Of a stretch of DNA of 64,000 bases, positions 10,344 to 34,974 are shown piece after piece. The translations under genes were made by a program, and so were the position numbers. This stretch comes from Oscheius sp. JU75 (taxonomy: Eukaryota; Nematoda; Chromadorea; Rhabditida; Rhabditidae), in the NCBI GenBank assembly GCA_037178855.1, contig JASJZC010000004.1, forward strand, positions 4,216,001-4,280,000, written 5' to 3'. The notes below the pieces were generated by a model, which ran no database searches, had not been told where the DNA came from, and saw nothing but the letters and a program-made list of their open reading frames with translations. Positions within the stretch are counted from its first letter, which is position 1. Each line of letters opens with the position of its first letter.

Positions 10344-11000
10344 TTACAACTCCTTTTTTTCTTTTCGTTCGGCTTCAATTTCTTCCTTGTAGGCAATGTA
10401 AACAAATCCTGCAACTATGATCACGACGACGGATACTCCAAAACCGGCCGAATAGAGCATTGCTTCGTCTGTGGGAAGATGATAGTGATCTAAGCACGAA
10501 AATTTTTGAAACAAGTGGTAACGAACCGCGGAAGACGTAATGATACATGCTGAACATTGTTAGAAGAGGAAGAGTAAACATTGCAGCTGAAAACATGACC
10601 AAGAGGCGAATGGCTGTCACTTTGTCCTCATACTGATAGAATTTTTCCTAAAAAAACAGTTGAAAATAAGCAGTGTGACTGCCAACCTGCTCCGGTTTCA
10701 TAGGTGCCTCCAGGGGATCAGCTACAACCTCTTGCTCTCCCTCTTCTTCGTTTTCATCCGATTTATTTTCCTTTTCGTCAGAGGAATTGTCGCCCGAATC
10801 GTCTACCGATCCTTCTTCTTCGGTTACTTCGTCAGCAACTTCATTATTCTCGTTAGAAACTGGCTCAAGCTAAATACAAGTATAGTGGTATAGAATAACA
10901 AAACAAGGCAGACCTTTTCAAAGCTGCTCTCCGTAGAGGAAGATGCGGACGACTTTCGTGAACGATTCTCGATCGACAATTCTTGATCAGCGTCGGACAT
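10344..11000 (-). CDS. VMA21-like protein with long acidic N-terminus (copy B)
   Basis: The start at 11000 (MSDADQELSIEN) is followed by about 90 acidic, Ser-rich residues (EEEGSVDDSGDN, EEEGEQEVV) that copy A lacks. Then come EKFYQYEDKVTAIRLL with TM1 (VMFSAAMFTLPLLTMFSMY) and TM2 (AMLYSAGFGVSVVVIIVAGF). It ends ERKEKKEL, so the last four residues, KKEL, again form a KKXX retrieval signal. Exons are joined by three short introns. The two-TM hairpin plus dilysine tail makes it a VMA21 paralogue rather than a generic membrane protein. The cytosolic acidic extension is unusual for the family and its role is unknown. As the most upstream gene of the same-strand run it may head an operon. Confidence 0.75.
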
Positions 11001-11119
11001 TCTGCAAACGTTTGCTCATGAATTTTTTTTTAAACTTTTTTTTCAGCACAATTTCGAGAATAAAAATGATCTTCAGCGAATCCAGAGATTTGTGCTCGAG
11101 ATTAAAGAAAATGTGAGTT

Positions 11120-12340
11120 TAAATGATAGACTTCTTAGACAACTTATACGCTGATCAAGGACCTATCCCTCAACCAGATGTCGGGAACTTCGATGGCCGG
11201 ACGGGGTCATTCGCGCCATTACTCAACTCAGAAAATCTTGAGCCTCTTGTACAGACGGAAGATCGCCTTATATGCTGTTCGATGCGAGAAAAGAGGCCGG
11301 AATACTAATCAGCAACATCGTGAATTATCTTGTAAATGGTGGAGCTGTGCCCAAGAAACTGATTGTCACTTTCCTTCACAAATCACGAGACTCCGATGAC
11401 CCATCGAATTTAAGACCCATTTGTCTCTTACAATTCTGTGCCAAAGTGCTCTCCCGTGTGCTGATGAGAATAATGGAACGATGTCTGACAGAGCAAGAGG
11501 ACGAATGACAAACCGTCTTTCGAAAGGGATAATATGCGATTGACAATCTGCACTCCGTCAAGTATATCATCGAGAAAAGCAGAGAGCAACCTCAAACTGT
11601 GTTTGGACTATATCGACTCAAAGTAGGCATTCGACACCATTAGCTGGCAATCTACTTGGAATGCGCTCACAGAAATGGGTGTGCGCCCCACTCCCATTCT
11701 GCTGCTCATACGCGGACGACATGGTGTTTTTCTCCAGGAGACGTCCGGGAATGGATGATGTGTGAACTGACCAATGCGATGAGAACGGTAGACTGAAGAT
11801 CAACACAAAGAAGACGGCGCATATGTCAAATATCCAAAATAAGGCGCCACTCACAGTCAACGGCTCCTGCTCAATTTTGTGAACATGTTTATCTTCCTCG
11901 GATCACAAATCTCCATTCCACTCTTCGACTACGATGAGATCAGACGACGGATGGGTCAGGCGTTTGGAGCTTTCAACAAAGTGACCAGCCTGCTAACATG
12001 TCGTCTACTTCCAATGATGAAGCGCAGGCAACTATTCGAGTCTTACGTCACTCCGGTAGCATTGCAGAAAGCTAGTCTTTGGGAGAAGTTGAGAAGAACT
12101 CTATAGAGGTCTGCTAAAGAAGAGTGGGGAGAAGAATGATCGGGATAACCATTCTCGACAGATGGACGAACCAAGAAGTTAGAGGAATATCGAAACTGAT
12201 CAATTGGAGGAAAAAGGTACTCTCGATCGACCAAAATAGCGACCGAATAGATTCCTTTTGAAAGTAGAAGACATAGAGGTGGACAATATCTACGATGGAT
12301 CGACGAAGTGCAGCAGACAATAGGAGAAAAACCGCTCAAG
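11120..12340 (+). mobile_element. decayed RTE-like retrotransposon fragment
   Basis: Broken pieces of a reverse transcriptase are spread over three frames. They include an upstream FLDNLYADQGPIPQPDVGN-like palm lead-in, KLIVTFLHKSRDSDDPSNLR and PICLLQFCAKVLSRVLMRIM (fingers), the YADDMVFFSRRRPGMDD catalytic box near 11706, LTVNGSC, and IFLGSQISIP...MGQAFGAFNKVTSLL (thumb). Several stops and frame shifts separate them, so it is dead. It is on the opposite strand to the other two retroelements and different in sequence from both. Confidence 0.7.
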
Positions 12341-12730
12341 AATGATACAACATCAGATCTGCACTCGTTACAAACGTGATAAATGTAACAAATTAGAATT
12401 AAGGAGTATAAATAGGGAACGCCAAAACTGTACGGATCATGAAAGTTCTTCAATTTTCGATCGTAGAGCACAGTATAAAAGACAATGGCGCGCGTTTACG
12501 GACAGTCCTTTACGTCAGATCAGCTGATCGCGACTTCGTCCACAAAAATCATTTCGATAAGGCAAAGAGAGGAACGAAATAAAGAACTTGTTTGTAGAAA
12601 AGGGCAAAGCAAATTGCATAAGAAGAGTACGCAATTGACATTACCGTATTCATCAAGTCTTTGCAGATAATCTTTTAGTTTTTTTTGTGTAACAGCAAAT
12701 AAACAACAAACTAGAACAAGAATCCAGGAT

Positions 12731-13639
12731 TCATTGCGAGGCAACAATGCTATATAAACAACCAACAAGATCTTGATCTACAAAAGGCTCATACTCGAAT
12801 GTCAAAGAGACGGCAGTAAAAACGTCTGGATGCTCGAAAGAGGCGAGGTCCAAAAGGCTTTTTTTTCGGATATCCGTCTCCTGACTGTACATCTCAATAA
12901 CAGCTGGTAATGTTTTCTCCAAAACGTCCAAAATGTGAGCAATTGTGGGACCGGGTTGTGGACAGAGCTGTCTCCATGGGGAAACACGCGACAGGGCGAT
13001 ACGAAATTTTCCAACAATCTTCTCCAGGTTTTCTACAACTTCGGTGACTTTTTCCGCATTGACGACAACAGTTCGGCGAAGAGTTTCTTTTTCCTTGTCG
13101 GTTACATTCGACTTGGCTATCCCGTCGACTTCTTTTTCGTCTTCGTCGCCAGTCGATTGTCGGGCGTAGTACAACTGTAGACGAGCATTCAGCAGTTCGT
13201 TGAGAGCTTCTCGTGCTCTTCTGTTCGCTACTATCCAGTTTTGCGTAAGGTTCCAGACTTCGATGGAAAATCGTTGCAATCGTTTGATACTTTCGGCCTG
13301 AAACTATGTTTTCACACGAAAAAGCTCACTGATAACTATTCTTGGGATGCGAGTCGACTCGAGTCGGGTCCCAAGTAATTAATAAATTGGGGTTTTTTTT
13401 CCTTTCCAATGCAGTGAATGAAAATGAATAAGGCATACACTGCTCGGACTAAGAAAAAATCGGACGTTTACTGTTGGCATACACCATTTTAGGGCATTTG
13501 GCTCGGCTCGACTCGAGTAGAGTTCGACTCGAAGCCAGATCGAGCAGAGCTGAGTCCGACTCGGAATCGAATCGAGTGGAACAATTATACTGCTAACCTC
13601 CTCTTGGCCATCTTTGTAGGGTCTTGCTACGAGCATCAT
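12731..13639 (-). CDS. CINP-like protein (CDK2-interacting protein family)
   Basis: A short first exon (13639-13598, MMLVARPYKDGQEE) follows a TTTCAG acceptor at about 13650-13655. It joins across a 300-nt intron to AESIKRLQRFSIEVW. The body is helical: NLTQNWIVANRRAREALNE, a Lys/Glu linker, VVENLEKIVGKFRIAL, then AHILDVLEKTLPAVIEMYSQE, TDIRKKSLLDLASFEHPD and a final FEYEPFVD. A W-containing first helix, an EMY...K..L..LA...D helix and a terminal W/Y-EPYV motif match the layout of CINP, a protein of about 210 residues that binds CDK2/CDC7 and the ATR-ATRIP complex in vertebrates. The match is by pattern only, so it is tentative. It lies 319 bp downstream of arfaptin on the same strand. Confidence 0.5.
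13345..13590. repeat. CGACTCGA-type iterated/palindromic sequence in the CINP-like intron
   Basis: The intron carries many copies of CTCGACTCGA-like words, including the 12-bp perfect palindrome CGAGTCGACTCG near 13347-13358, and a second cluster at 13500-13580. Nothing like it occurs elsewhere in the window. It may be a simple repeat cluster or a short non-autonomous element. Confidence 0.4.
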
Positions 13640-13958
13640 TGAGCAATGTCTGAAACTGAGAGCGTGAGAAGTGATTGCTCTGGAAGAAGGATTTGAAGAA
13701 AGGTGCGATGTATGAAGAGCAAAAAAGGAACTCTGGAAGAGTAAAATGGATTCACCATAAAATTTATTTGCGTAAATGGCCCGTGTTATATATGCACACT
13801 TCCACAATCACAAAACCGAGAAGAAGATCACAATAAATTATGTAAAAGTTAAAAAGAATGACAATGCTCCAGATCCTAATAGTGGCAATGATCATAGCCC
13901 AGGCGTTGAAAGACATCCCTGTTAATGTACAGTTAATAAACGAAGAAGAGTGTTTAGT

Positions 13959-15249
13959 TCATAAGGAAAGAACTTTGGGGGGACTGAAGAGCTTCAATCT
14001 CGCGAACGGAACTGGCCAAAAGCTGGGCATTGCCGGTGAAATAGGCACAGAGAGCAATCTGTAGCTTCTCCAACTGGCGAGACATCACACCGACGCGGTT
14101 CTCCTCCAGAAGACGCAATTTTACCTGGAAACGAGGTACCAGCAGTCCAAAATAAGGCTTACCCTAACGTCGGTTTTGAGTTGTTCGTACTTCTCTTTGT
14201 GAACTTCAGCCTTTGCCTGAGCTTCCTGTATAGAAGTGGGCGAAACAGTTGATTGAGAGGTCAAGTGAGACAGTTCGTGACGATGAACATCGAATTCGAT
14301 GCGAGCACCTTCAGTAGAATAAATAGTCTCCAATGTGTCTTGAATAGTCTTGGCGTGAAGAGTCTCCATCGAGGAGATGAAGTAACGAAGACAATTGTCC
14401 AAGGAAGTCGCATGATCCCCGACCTTTTTCATAGACTCCGAAGTTGTTCCACAGACGGTCTGGAACAAACTCATTGTATGCTTTTACAAGAGTGTACGTA
14501 GAATGTAGGTACAGCAATAAACTAACCCTGATGCTATCTTCCTTCAGCGACAACTGATAGAGACTTTCTCCCAACAGCTTTTCAGCAGTGGAGAGTTGAT
14601 TTAGAGCCTGGCTGAATTGTCTCGAAGCGGCGAAGACAGCTCCATATCGTCGATGAAGGTCTTTAAGTGTGTCACAGAGCTGCTCGAACTCCGGATCGAC
14701 CGTCTTGTCGATCTGAAAATGATAATTTATTATAGAAAAATAGTAGGTTTTACCTTTCCCATGTGTTCAAGGAGCTGCTGCTTCGAGTTCTTGAACGTCC
14801 CGATTGTCCACTTTTTGAACTGATCTACTTTGGCAGTAACTTGAGCCATGTCGACACTGAAACATCATTATTTTAGGAAAAGATAAGAAGCTCACTTGGT
14901 AACGGCTTCGGGAAGCTTGATACCGCCAGGAATTTTGCTCGTGGTCACGGAAGAAGGGGAATCTGAAACGTTTCCGTTTAGATTTGTTCCCGACGAAAAG
15001 GATTATCTACTTTTGTAAGAGTTACCAGAGGAATCTTTAGGCCAGCACATAGGAAGAGGCGAAGATTTTGAATTGCATAGCGTGAACAAGCAAGTCAAGT
15101 GGACTGCCAAGCGCAAATCAAACAGTGGCAAGCGGCAAAATACGGAAAAAAGCAAGCCCCGGTATAGAAAATCTACCTGGCAGCTGTCCATCTGTGGTAG
15201 TGGTGGTCCTAGAAGGCTCGAAGATGTCTCCACCACTTTCAGGCATCAT
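13959..15249 (-). CDS. Arfaptin (BAR/AH-domain Arf/Arl/Rac-binding protein)
   Basis: The ATG at 15249 directly abuts a GAGTTTAG acceptor. After a Thr-rich start come [13 protein letters not shown], the region of the amphipathic lipid-binding helix, and the arfaptin-homology BAR domain: [91 protein letters not shown] and [13 protein letters not shown]. It ends [14 protein letters not shown]. Arfaptins form crescent dimers that sense membrane curvature at the trans-Golgi and bind Arl1, Arf and Rac GTPases, acting in secretory and dense-core granule formation. Length and order fit the family. It lies 306 bp downstream of RHEB on the same strand; the trio RHEB-arfaptin-CINP-like may be an operon. 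Confidence 0.88.
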
Positions 15250-15555
15250 CTAAACTCAGAACAACTAAAATCGAAGCAACAGTTGCGAAATATATAAGGT
15301 AGTAAGCCTAAAACAATATAGTTCTACAGCGTTCAAAAAAGACTTTATATACATGAAGCATATAATATATGATCTCATAGAATATATAGGGGGAAATACC
15401 TGAAAAAAATGAAATGTGGGAAAGAGATTACGAGGGGAATAAAGGGGGAAATGACAAGGCACCATATGTACATGCTCCTGAATTGAGAATAAAGCCTCTA
15501 CCTAATTTTGGAATAATGAGCACTCGGGAAGTCTTGGTGCGAGACGTTTGACAAT

Positions 15556-16413
15556 TTACATCAAGAGGCAGTTCGATTTCTGGTCTAGCGAACTTTTCGG
15601 AGTCTTCGGGTTTCTGGATTCGCGGAACTCTTCGATACGGTTGAGGGTCAAGTTGAAGATGTCGCTAACTTTCTGCAAAAACTCCAATTAAACCTGTAGC
15701 ATGAAGAGTTTGCATCAAAACGGGTGAATTCATAGCGCAAAATATATATTACTCAAAAATGGACTTACACTGTCGTTGTCTTTCGCTGAAATTTCGAGAA
15801 ACTCGGCTCCCCAGGCAGCGGCCTGTTTTCTGGCCACATCACTGGACACTCGACGACGGGAAGCCAGGTCTAATTTGTTGCCGATGAGAACTAACGGGAC
15901 TCTGAACAAACACTGATAAAAGGGAGAGAAAATGGGCTTACTTCGTATCGCCTACACTGTCGAGGATTTTATCGTGGATAGTCGAAAGCATTTGGAATCT
16001 GCAGACATGATTAGAGCGAAATGAAAGAAAAACAAACGAGTATTCATCGTCGATGGCGTAGACGAGAACATATCCGTCGATACCAACGGCGCAACTGTGA
16101 GGAAAGACAGCGTATTCTTGTTGTCCGGCCGTATCCGCAGACAAATTTTATTGAAAAAAGTACTTGCAAAGGTTCTTACCTGTTATAAACAATTTGTAGT
16201 CCTTGTTCTTGTAGCGGAAGTTTTTCGTGTGCATATCTTCGATAGTTGTGTTGTACGATTCCGGAAAATGGCCTTGGACGAAGCGAAGAGTGATGGACGA
16301 TTTTCCTAAGAGGGAAAGTTACAATGAACACAACACGGCTTACCGACACATGGATATCCCATGATTGCAATTTTTCTAGAAATGGCGTTCGGTCTGCTGC
16401 TGCCGGAGGCCAT
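15556..16413 (-). CDS. rheb-1: RHEB small GTPase (TORC1 activator)
   Basis: The start at 16413 lies 7 nt behind a TTTACAG acceptor. G1 is GYPCVGKS and the effector loop is PESYNTTIED. G3 is DTAGQQEY, followed by the typical VFPHSCAVGIDGYVLVYAI. G4 is GNKLDL and G5 is EISAK. The C-terminus ends NCLLM, a CaaX box predicted to be farnesylated. The IMGYxxVGKS/DTAGQxEYxxFP pattern is RHEB-specific. RHEB-GTP at lysosomes activates TORC1; the TORC1 target S6K is also in this window. Oddity: the intron between LFIT and DTAGQ runs GTAAGA...TCTGCGG, so its only frame-preserving acceptor reads GG where AG is expected (near 16132-16134 on the plus strand). Other junctions are canonical. Confidence 0.92.
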
Positions 16414-17678
16414 TCTAGATCTGTAAACAATAATTACGAAAGCAGAAAATGAAGAAAAATGTGAGAAGAACAGTGAAGTTGTCGGGAACTTTTTCCTTCT
16501 TTTTTTCGCAACAGGAAGAAAGAGAAAAAAAAACATTCTAAAAGGCGCAATATTTTGAATCGTGTCAGGAACCTGTAAATTTTACGTTTTTTGTATAGTA
16601 AAATTCAGTGGCATCTTTTATTTTTCTCGCTTTCGGTTATTCACTTTTATTTTCATTCTTTCTGTTGTCTCTTGTCTTTTTTCCATTGGCAATGATCGTA
16701 ATCTGATCAAAGTAAGGCCTCAAAAAATTCGCTAGATGTGAGTAAAAGACTTGGAAGGAGGAAGAATCGGGTAAGAATGGATCCACATCATGAGATGGTA
16801 TCTTCAGACGAATTGGCCTTTGTCCAATATGCTCTTAGCTACCGTATTCAGGTTGTCATGCGGGCACTGGGGCGAATCAATGGGTTGCATTCAAGTTGCT
16901 AAGTTACTTTCAGCCTCTTCTTCCTTATCGAGCAGACCATTTTCTATCTTCCATGTTCTCTGAAAAGATGTATGAAATATCCCGAAGATTTTGTATTAGA
17001 TCATTCAAAATGAACTCAAGGACTTAAGAGGCAACCTCCTTCCCAACTTTCCTCGGAATATAATCTGTCTTCCTTCTCCACAAAAATACTTATAGCCTCG
17101 GATCAACTTTACTGTCTCTTTCCATAACTGCGACCACGTAAAACTTTTCCGTTGGAATAGAACGTCGAACAGAAGCATAAACTGCTTCCGTCATCTAACA
17201 TTTCCTTCACCTTACTTGATCTTCAGAGTTTTTGTATCTCTCTGTTTAGTTTGCGTTTGCTTAATGTTAAATCGCAAAATTATTTACTTCTCCCTTCAAT
17301 TCTTTCCTTAAATGCGTGACTTTGTGCTCGAAGCGTAACAACAACGCTGTAATACTCGACCATTGTCCGAATCGCCCTCGGTTCCCGCGCTAATTGATTC
17401 AACCTCAGCTTTTTGCCCATTTTCCATTGCTGGTTTGCTTAGATGACACGACATCTGACTCATCGTCACTTTTCATTTTACTGGCCGCACCCTCTATAGT
17501 TAGCTGTTTCACCGTTTTCATGTGCCATGTATCGACATTCTCCGAAGCAGTCATAAAATTCTTGGAATGAGTTTCTTCTCTCTCACCCTACCCATTACTC
17601 CGATTGTGTTCTGCCTAATTGAATTCTCCTTTCCATGTTTCTCTTTCTTTTATATGCTTCCACAAAGCTCATTTTCAG
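16414..17678. other. divergent intergenic region between RHEB and SPK-1
   Basis: This is 1.26 kb without a supported gene. It is T/C-rich on the plus strand. It probably holds promoters for both genes. A possible non-coding first exon of spk-1 cannot be excluded. Confidence 0.4.
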
Positions 17679-21889
<4,211 letters not shown>

Positions 21890-22281
21890 TTTTCGTATTC
21901 CCTCTTTACACTTATATTGTATTTCTTTCGAGCTTACACCATTGCTCCCCCTATTTTTATTACTAACCAAAAACACCCTTTTCTCCAGACCCGGTATCTT
22001 TTTACCCGTTTTGGTCTGTTTTACTAGGTTTCAGCCCTCAACAGACAATGTGTTGCCCATTTTGATCTTCCCCCATGAACTAATCTTGTATGTGAACTGT
22101 TGTTTACAATGGGTAATTTTTCCTCCTTTGTCTGTCCAAAATATAACTTTGCTTTGAGTCTCCTAAATAGATTTCTTAAAAAATAAACAGTGGGTCTGTA
22201 CTGACTGTACACAGTTCGTATCTGCATGAATATCTGCTCTGTGCTCTATAGCAACTAACCAGATTTTCCTCAGTTTTAGAA
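21890..22281. other. intergenic region between SPK-1 and CHP
   Basis: 392 bp without a gene. The downstream CHP start is preceded by CAGTTTTAG acceptor-like sequence 3 nt before the ATG. The spacing allows an operon with spk-1 or an independent promoter. Confidence 0.4.
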
Positions 22282-22952
22282 ATGGGTAATAATAGTTCGT
22301 TGATGCTGCGGGACGAGGAAGTGGCCGAAATCGAGAGGGAGAGTTCGTTCACTCGTAACCAGATCGTCCGTCTCTACAATCGATTCATCGGCTTAGACAA
22401 ACGTGGTCAAGGCTTTTTGACCAAGGAAGACTTCTTGAATGTGCCGGAGCTCTGTGTCAATCCATTAGGCACGCGAATTATCGAGGCTTTCTTCACCCAC
22501 GCTGGAAATAACGGCTCTCAGCTCAACTTTAAGCAGTTCGTACGCGTTTTGGCTCAATTCCAGCCGGCCAAGGGTAGCAGAAAGAAGGAACTACGAGAGC
22601 AGAAGCTCCGGTTCGCCTTCCAAATGTACGATCTCAACCAAAACGGATTCATCACTAGGTATGCTTTCTTTTTATATTCGAAAATAAAGAATGGATTTAG
22701 AGAAGAATTCAAGGTCATTCTGAACTCGATGGTTGGAGCCAACATCACAGCCGAACAGCTGGAGAAGATTGCCGAAAGAACGATCGAGGAAGCCGATATT
22801 GACCACGATGGCAAGATCTCATTTGCAGGCATGTATTTTATATTTGAACCCTGTACTTTGTCTAGAAACTCTAACAATTTTTTCCAGATTTCTGTACGGC
22901 GATGGAAAACACGGATATCCAGGAGAAGATGAGCATCCGCTTCCTGAACTAG
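22282..22952 (+). CDS. pbo-1: calcineurin B homologous protein (CHP; PBO-1-like)
   Basis: The exons are 22282-22658, 22701-22828 and 22888-22952. The protein begins MGNNSS, an N-myristoylation signal, followed by LLRDEE-like LMLRDEEVAEIERES. Four EF-hand positions follow, the two C-terminal ones with good loops (DLNQNGFITREE and DIDHDGKISFAD). It ends EKMSIRFLN, which matches the CHP1 C-terminus. CHPs bind and stabilise Na+/H+ exchangers at the plasma membrane; in worms PBO-1 acts in proton signalling of the defecation rhythm. The first two EF-hands look degenerate, as in the family. Intron 2 starts with GC instead of GT (CAG|GCATGT at 22829-22830), the only choice that keeps the frame. Confidence 0.9.
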
Positions 22953-23089
22953 CCTCAAGGCGAATGTACATATCGATGATTGCATTTTACCTGTATCAAA
23001 GCATAATAAATTTCTACTTTCTAGTGAAAAGAGGTGATAGTTTGGCCGATAAACATCCTACTGATAAGGACTATTTTCTACTCCTCACA

Positions 23090-25568
23090 ATGCGATATCT
23101 GTTTGTCTTTTCCTTGCTCACCATCATCTCGATCCAAGCTGAATACCGGATTGTAAAAACTAGGTAAATGATTGAACTAGGTCAACCGAGTGTTTCCCAG
23201 CTATGGTTCTCTTCGAGGTAAACTGACCATGTCTCCGCATGGACAGAAAGGCTTCTTCTTCTTGGGAATACCCATAGCTGAACCGGTTGATGGAAAACAT
23301 AGGTAGGTTTTCTTACAGATGGTGACTAAGCTCTCTAGATTCAAAGAAGCCGAACAGGTACAACCCTGGACAGGGATAAAAGACGCTTTGAGATACATTT
23401 CGTGTCCGCAACCTTATTAGTAAGTCAACGTTTTATATTTTTTTGTTTATAAATGACTTTCCAGTAAAGCAATACGTGACAACAATACAATCGTCCAAGA
23501 GAACTGCCTCCAGACGAATGTATTTACGAGTCGGAGCTGTCTTCAAAAGGTAAACTGCTATACGAAAAACTGATATTTTTAGGGCAACTGCTCTGTTCTG
23601 GCGTATGTTCACGGTGGAGCCAGGTACTTTTTGGGGCCTGAGAGAACGCCGGAGGAGAATGTTATAAACAACTTTGCTAATGATGTGAGTAGTCTCTCGA
23701 ATCGATTAACAAGAGGTTGTTAGGAACGGAGGATCATCTATGTAGCTTTGCAATACAGACTTGGGGTTTTTGGCTGGCTCAATCTGGCTCCAGAACTGAA
23801 GACAACCGTGAGCTCAAATCTGGCCAACAGAGGTCAGTCTGAATTGGATTGAGAACAGAAAAGGAACACGCAGACCTTCTCTTCGGGCTAAAATGGATCC
23901 AAAAAGAGATCCAAAACTTTGGAGGAGATCCGAACAGAGTCAGTTTTGGGGGTCACAGTTCTGGTGGTCAGGCTGTTATTGAAGTAAGGATACTGGACTT
24001 CAAAATAACACAATCAGATGTCAATGTCTCCGATCGCTGATGGTCTCTTTAACCAAGCCATGGTTCTCAGTGCCCCGTACAGGGGAGAGCGCAATAATCG
24101 TAAGAGATAAGAAAGAGCAAAAACTATTTGAACTCAGAGTCAAACACAAAATGGTCTCGGAGAATCGCGGAGAAGGCTGGTTGCGTGCCAGAGGGAGAGA
24201 AGTATACTCTTTATATCAATGTGACAAGAATTGAGGACTGTTTACGACAGAAGTCGACAGATGAACTTCATGGTATTCAGATTGACATGAACAATGAAGT
24301 TGAACTGCTTGAGGGAGTTTGGATAGACGGAACTGGAGGGGTAATGGTGTTTTTGATGAGCTCAAGAAGGTATAGATGTTCCCGGACTCTTTCGAGAATC
24401 TGATGAAACGAGAACTTCCAAAGAGGAGGTATTTCATGGGAACTGTATCCCACGAGGAGGATGCAACCAAATCTCTAGTCGATGAGACGGGAAGAGTCAA
24501 TCTGACCGGCCTGGACGAACTCTGCACTGCCCTTGGGTACGAGTACAACTTCAAGGATCCGGAAGGTTACAGAAGAGTCTGCAACTATCAGTACAGTTCT
24601 GGTTAGTTTCTCACCCAGCTTGACTCTAATACTACTGAAAACCTAGCAAATCTGGTGAATTAAACAATTCCAGCCGAGAAAGTGACAGACTTGAACTCTG
24701 ACCACCAATACTATTACCCGGTCATACAATTTGCCGACAAATTTGCTCAAGACGGGACAGTCTTCGTCTACTCGTTCGAATATCCTGTGAAAGGAGAGCG
24801 GTGGAGCTGGAATGCGACGGTTAAAACACCTCGGCACGCAGACGATCTGGTAGAGGAAACTCGTTCATTGTTGATATCACAGTTCAGGATTATATTATCT
24901 ACGGAAACTACTCCACCTTCACTGAAAAAGACTTTGAGATAGAGAGAATCTACACGGGAATGATAGCTAATTTCGTGAATACGGGCAATCCGAGCTACGA
25001 AGAACATGAATGGAAACCGTACACTAGTAAGAATCGCGAGTACTTCGTTATTGGTAAGTATTTGCTTCTTTCGGTGAGAAAGCTAACAGATTTCTATGAA
25101 AGCATGACTATGCCTGGATCAAGAGATGATTTCAAAAAGCAGGTTTCCGAATACTATAAAAAAATTGAAAAGTAAGCTATTTTCATGTACTTTTGACAGC
25201 CGTTCAGAGAGGCTGGAGCTATTCGGCCACCGAAGGACCTTCCTCCCAAGATGGACTGGTTCACACCCTACGTTCTGGTCAGCTCCTATACTTCGGAGTG
25301 GGAAAATGACACAATGTTCAACATAGACAAAAAGAGTTACGAAGCAGCCATGAATCTCAATCGTCTCTGGAAGAAACACGTTGCTCATTTGCAGAAGATC
25401 AAAGTCCACGAGAAGACGGGATTTGGTAAGCGTCTTCTTTCAAAAAGAAGAAGAAATTCAGATTGGCTGAACTTTGTGCTTGCGGTGATAGTCGTCGGAC
25501 TGGTCGTAACTATTATGTATTTTCTGTACTCTCATTGGAAGAAGAGACGAGAGTATCAGTCCCTGTAA
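23090..25568 (+). CDS. membrane-anchored type B carboxylesterase
   Basis: The protein begins with a signal peptide (MRYLFVFSLLTIISIQAEY) at 23090. The alpha/beta-hydrolase body follows: GKLTMSPHGQKGFFFLGIPIAEP, LQYRLGVFGWL, the nucleophile elbow GGHSSGGQAV with Ser in GxSxG, an acidic region GTVSHEEDA, and the catalytic His in RHADDLV. The triad thus looks complete, so it should be an active esterase rather than a neuroligin. The C-terminus has one TM helix (FVLAVIVVGLVVTIMYFLY) and a short basic tail, giving a type I anchored ectoenzyme. About ten short introns interrupt it. It lies 137 bp downstream of CHP on the same strand, a spacing typical of nematode operons. The substrate is unknown. 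Some mid-gene exon borders (24020-24370) are approximate. Confidence 0.85.
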
Positions 25569-25592
25569 TGTTCCTTTATGTTAAGAGAAGAA

Positions 25593-25606
25593 AATAAAGT
25601 TTTAAT
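25593..25606. terminator. overlapping poly(A) signals of convergent carboxylesterase and ATR genes
   Basis: AATAAA at 25593-25598 serves the plus strand, 25 nt after the esterase stop. Immediately beside it, TTTAAT at 25601-25606 gives ATTAAA, a common variant, on the minus strand 63 nt after the ATR stop. The block AATAAAGTTTTAATT is nearly palindromic. Confidence 0.5.
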
Positions 25607-25668
25607 TAGAAACAAAGGAAAAGATACCGGCATAAAATACTCGTAGGATATTTACAGAAACAAGCGGC

Positions 25669-34974
<9,306 letters not shown>

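Noticed and set aside
22733-23167. 144-codon plus-strand frame joining CHP and esterase sequence
   Set aside because: It is a read-through of a CHP shadow frame into the esterase signal peptide exon; the true CHP frame stops at 22952.
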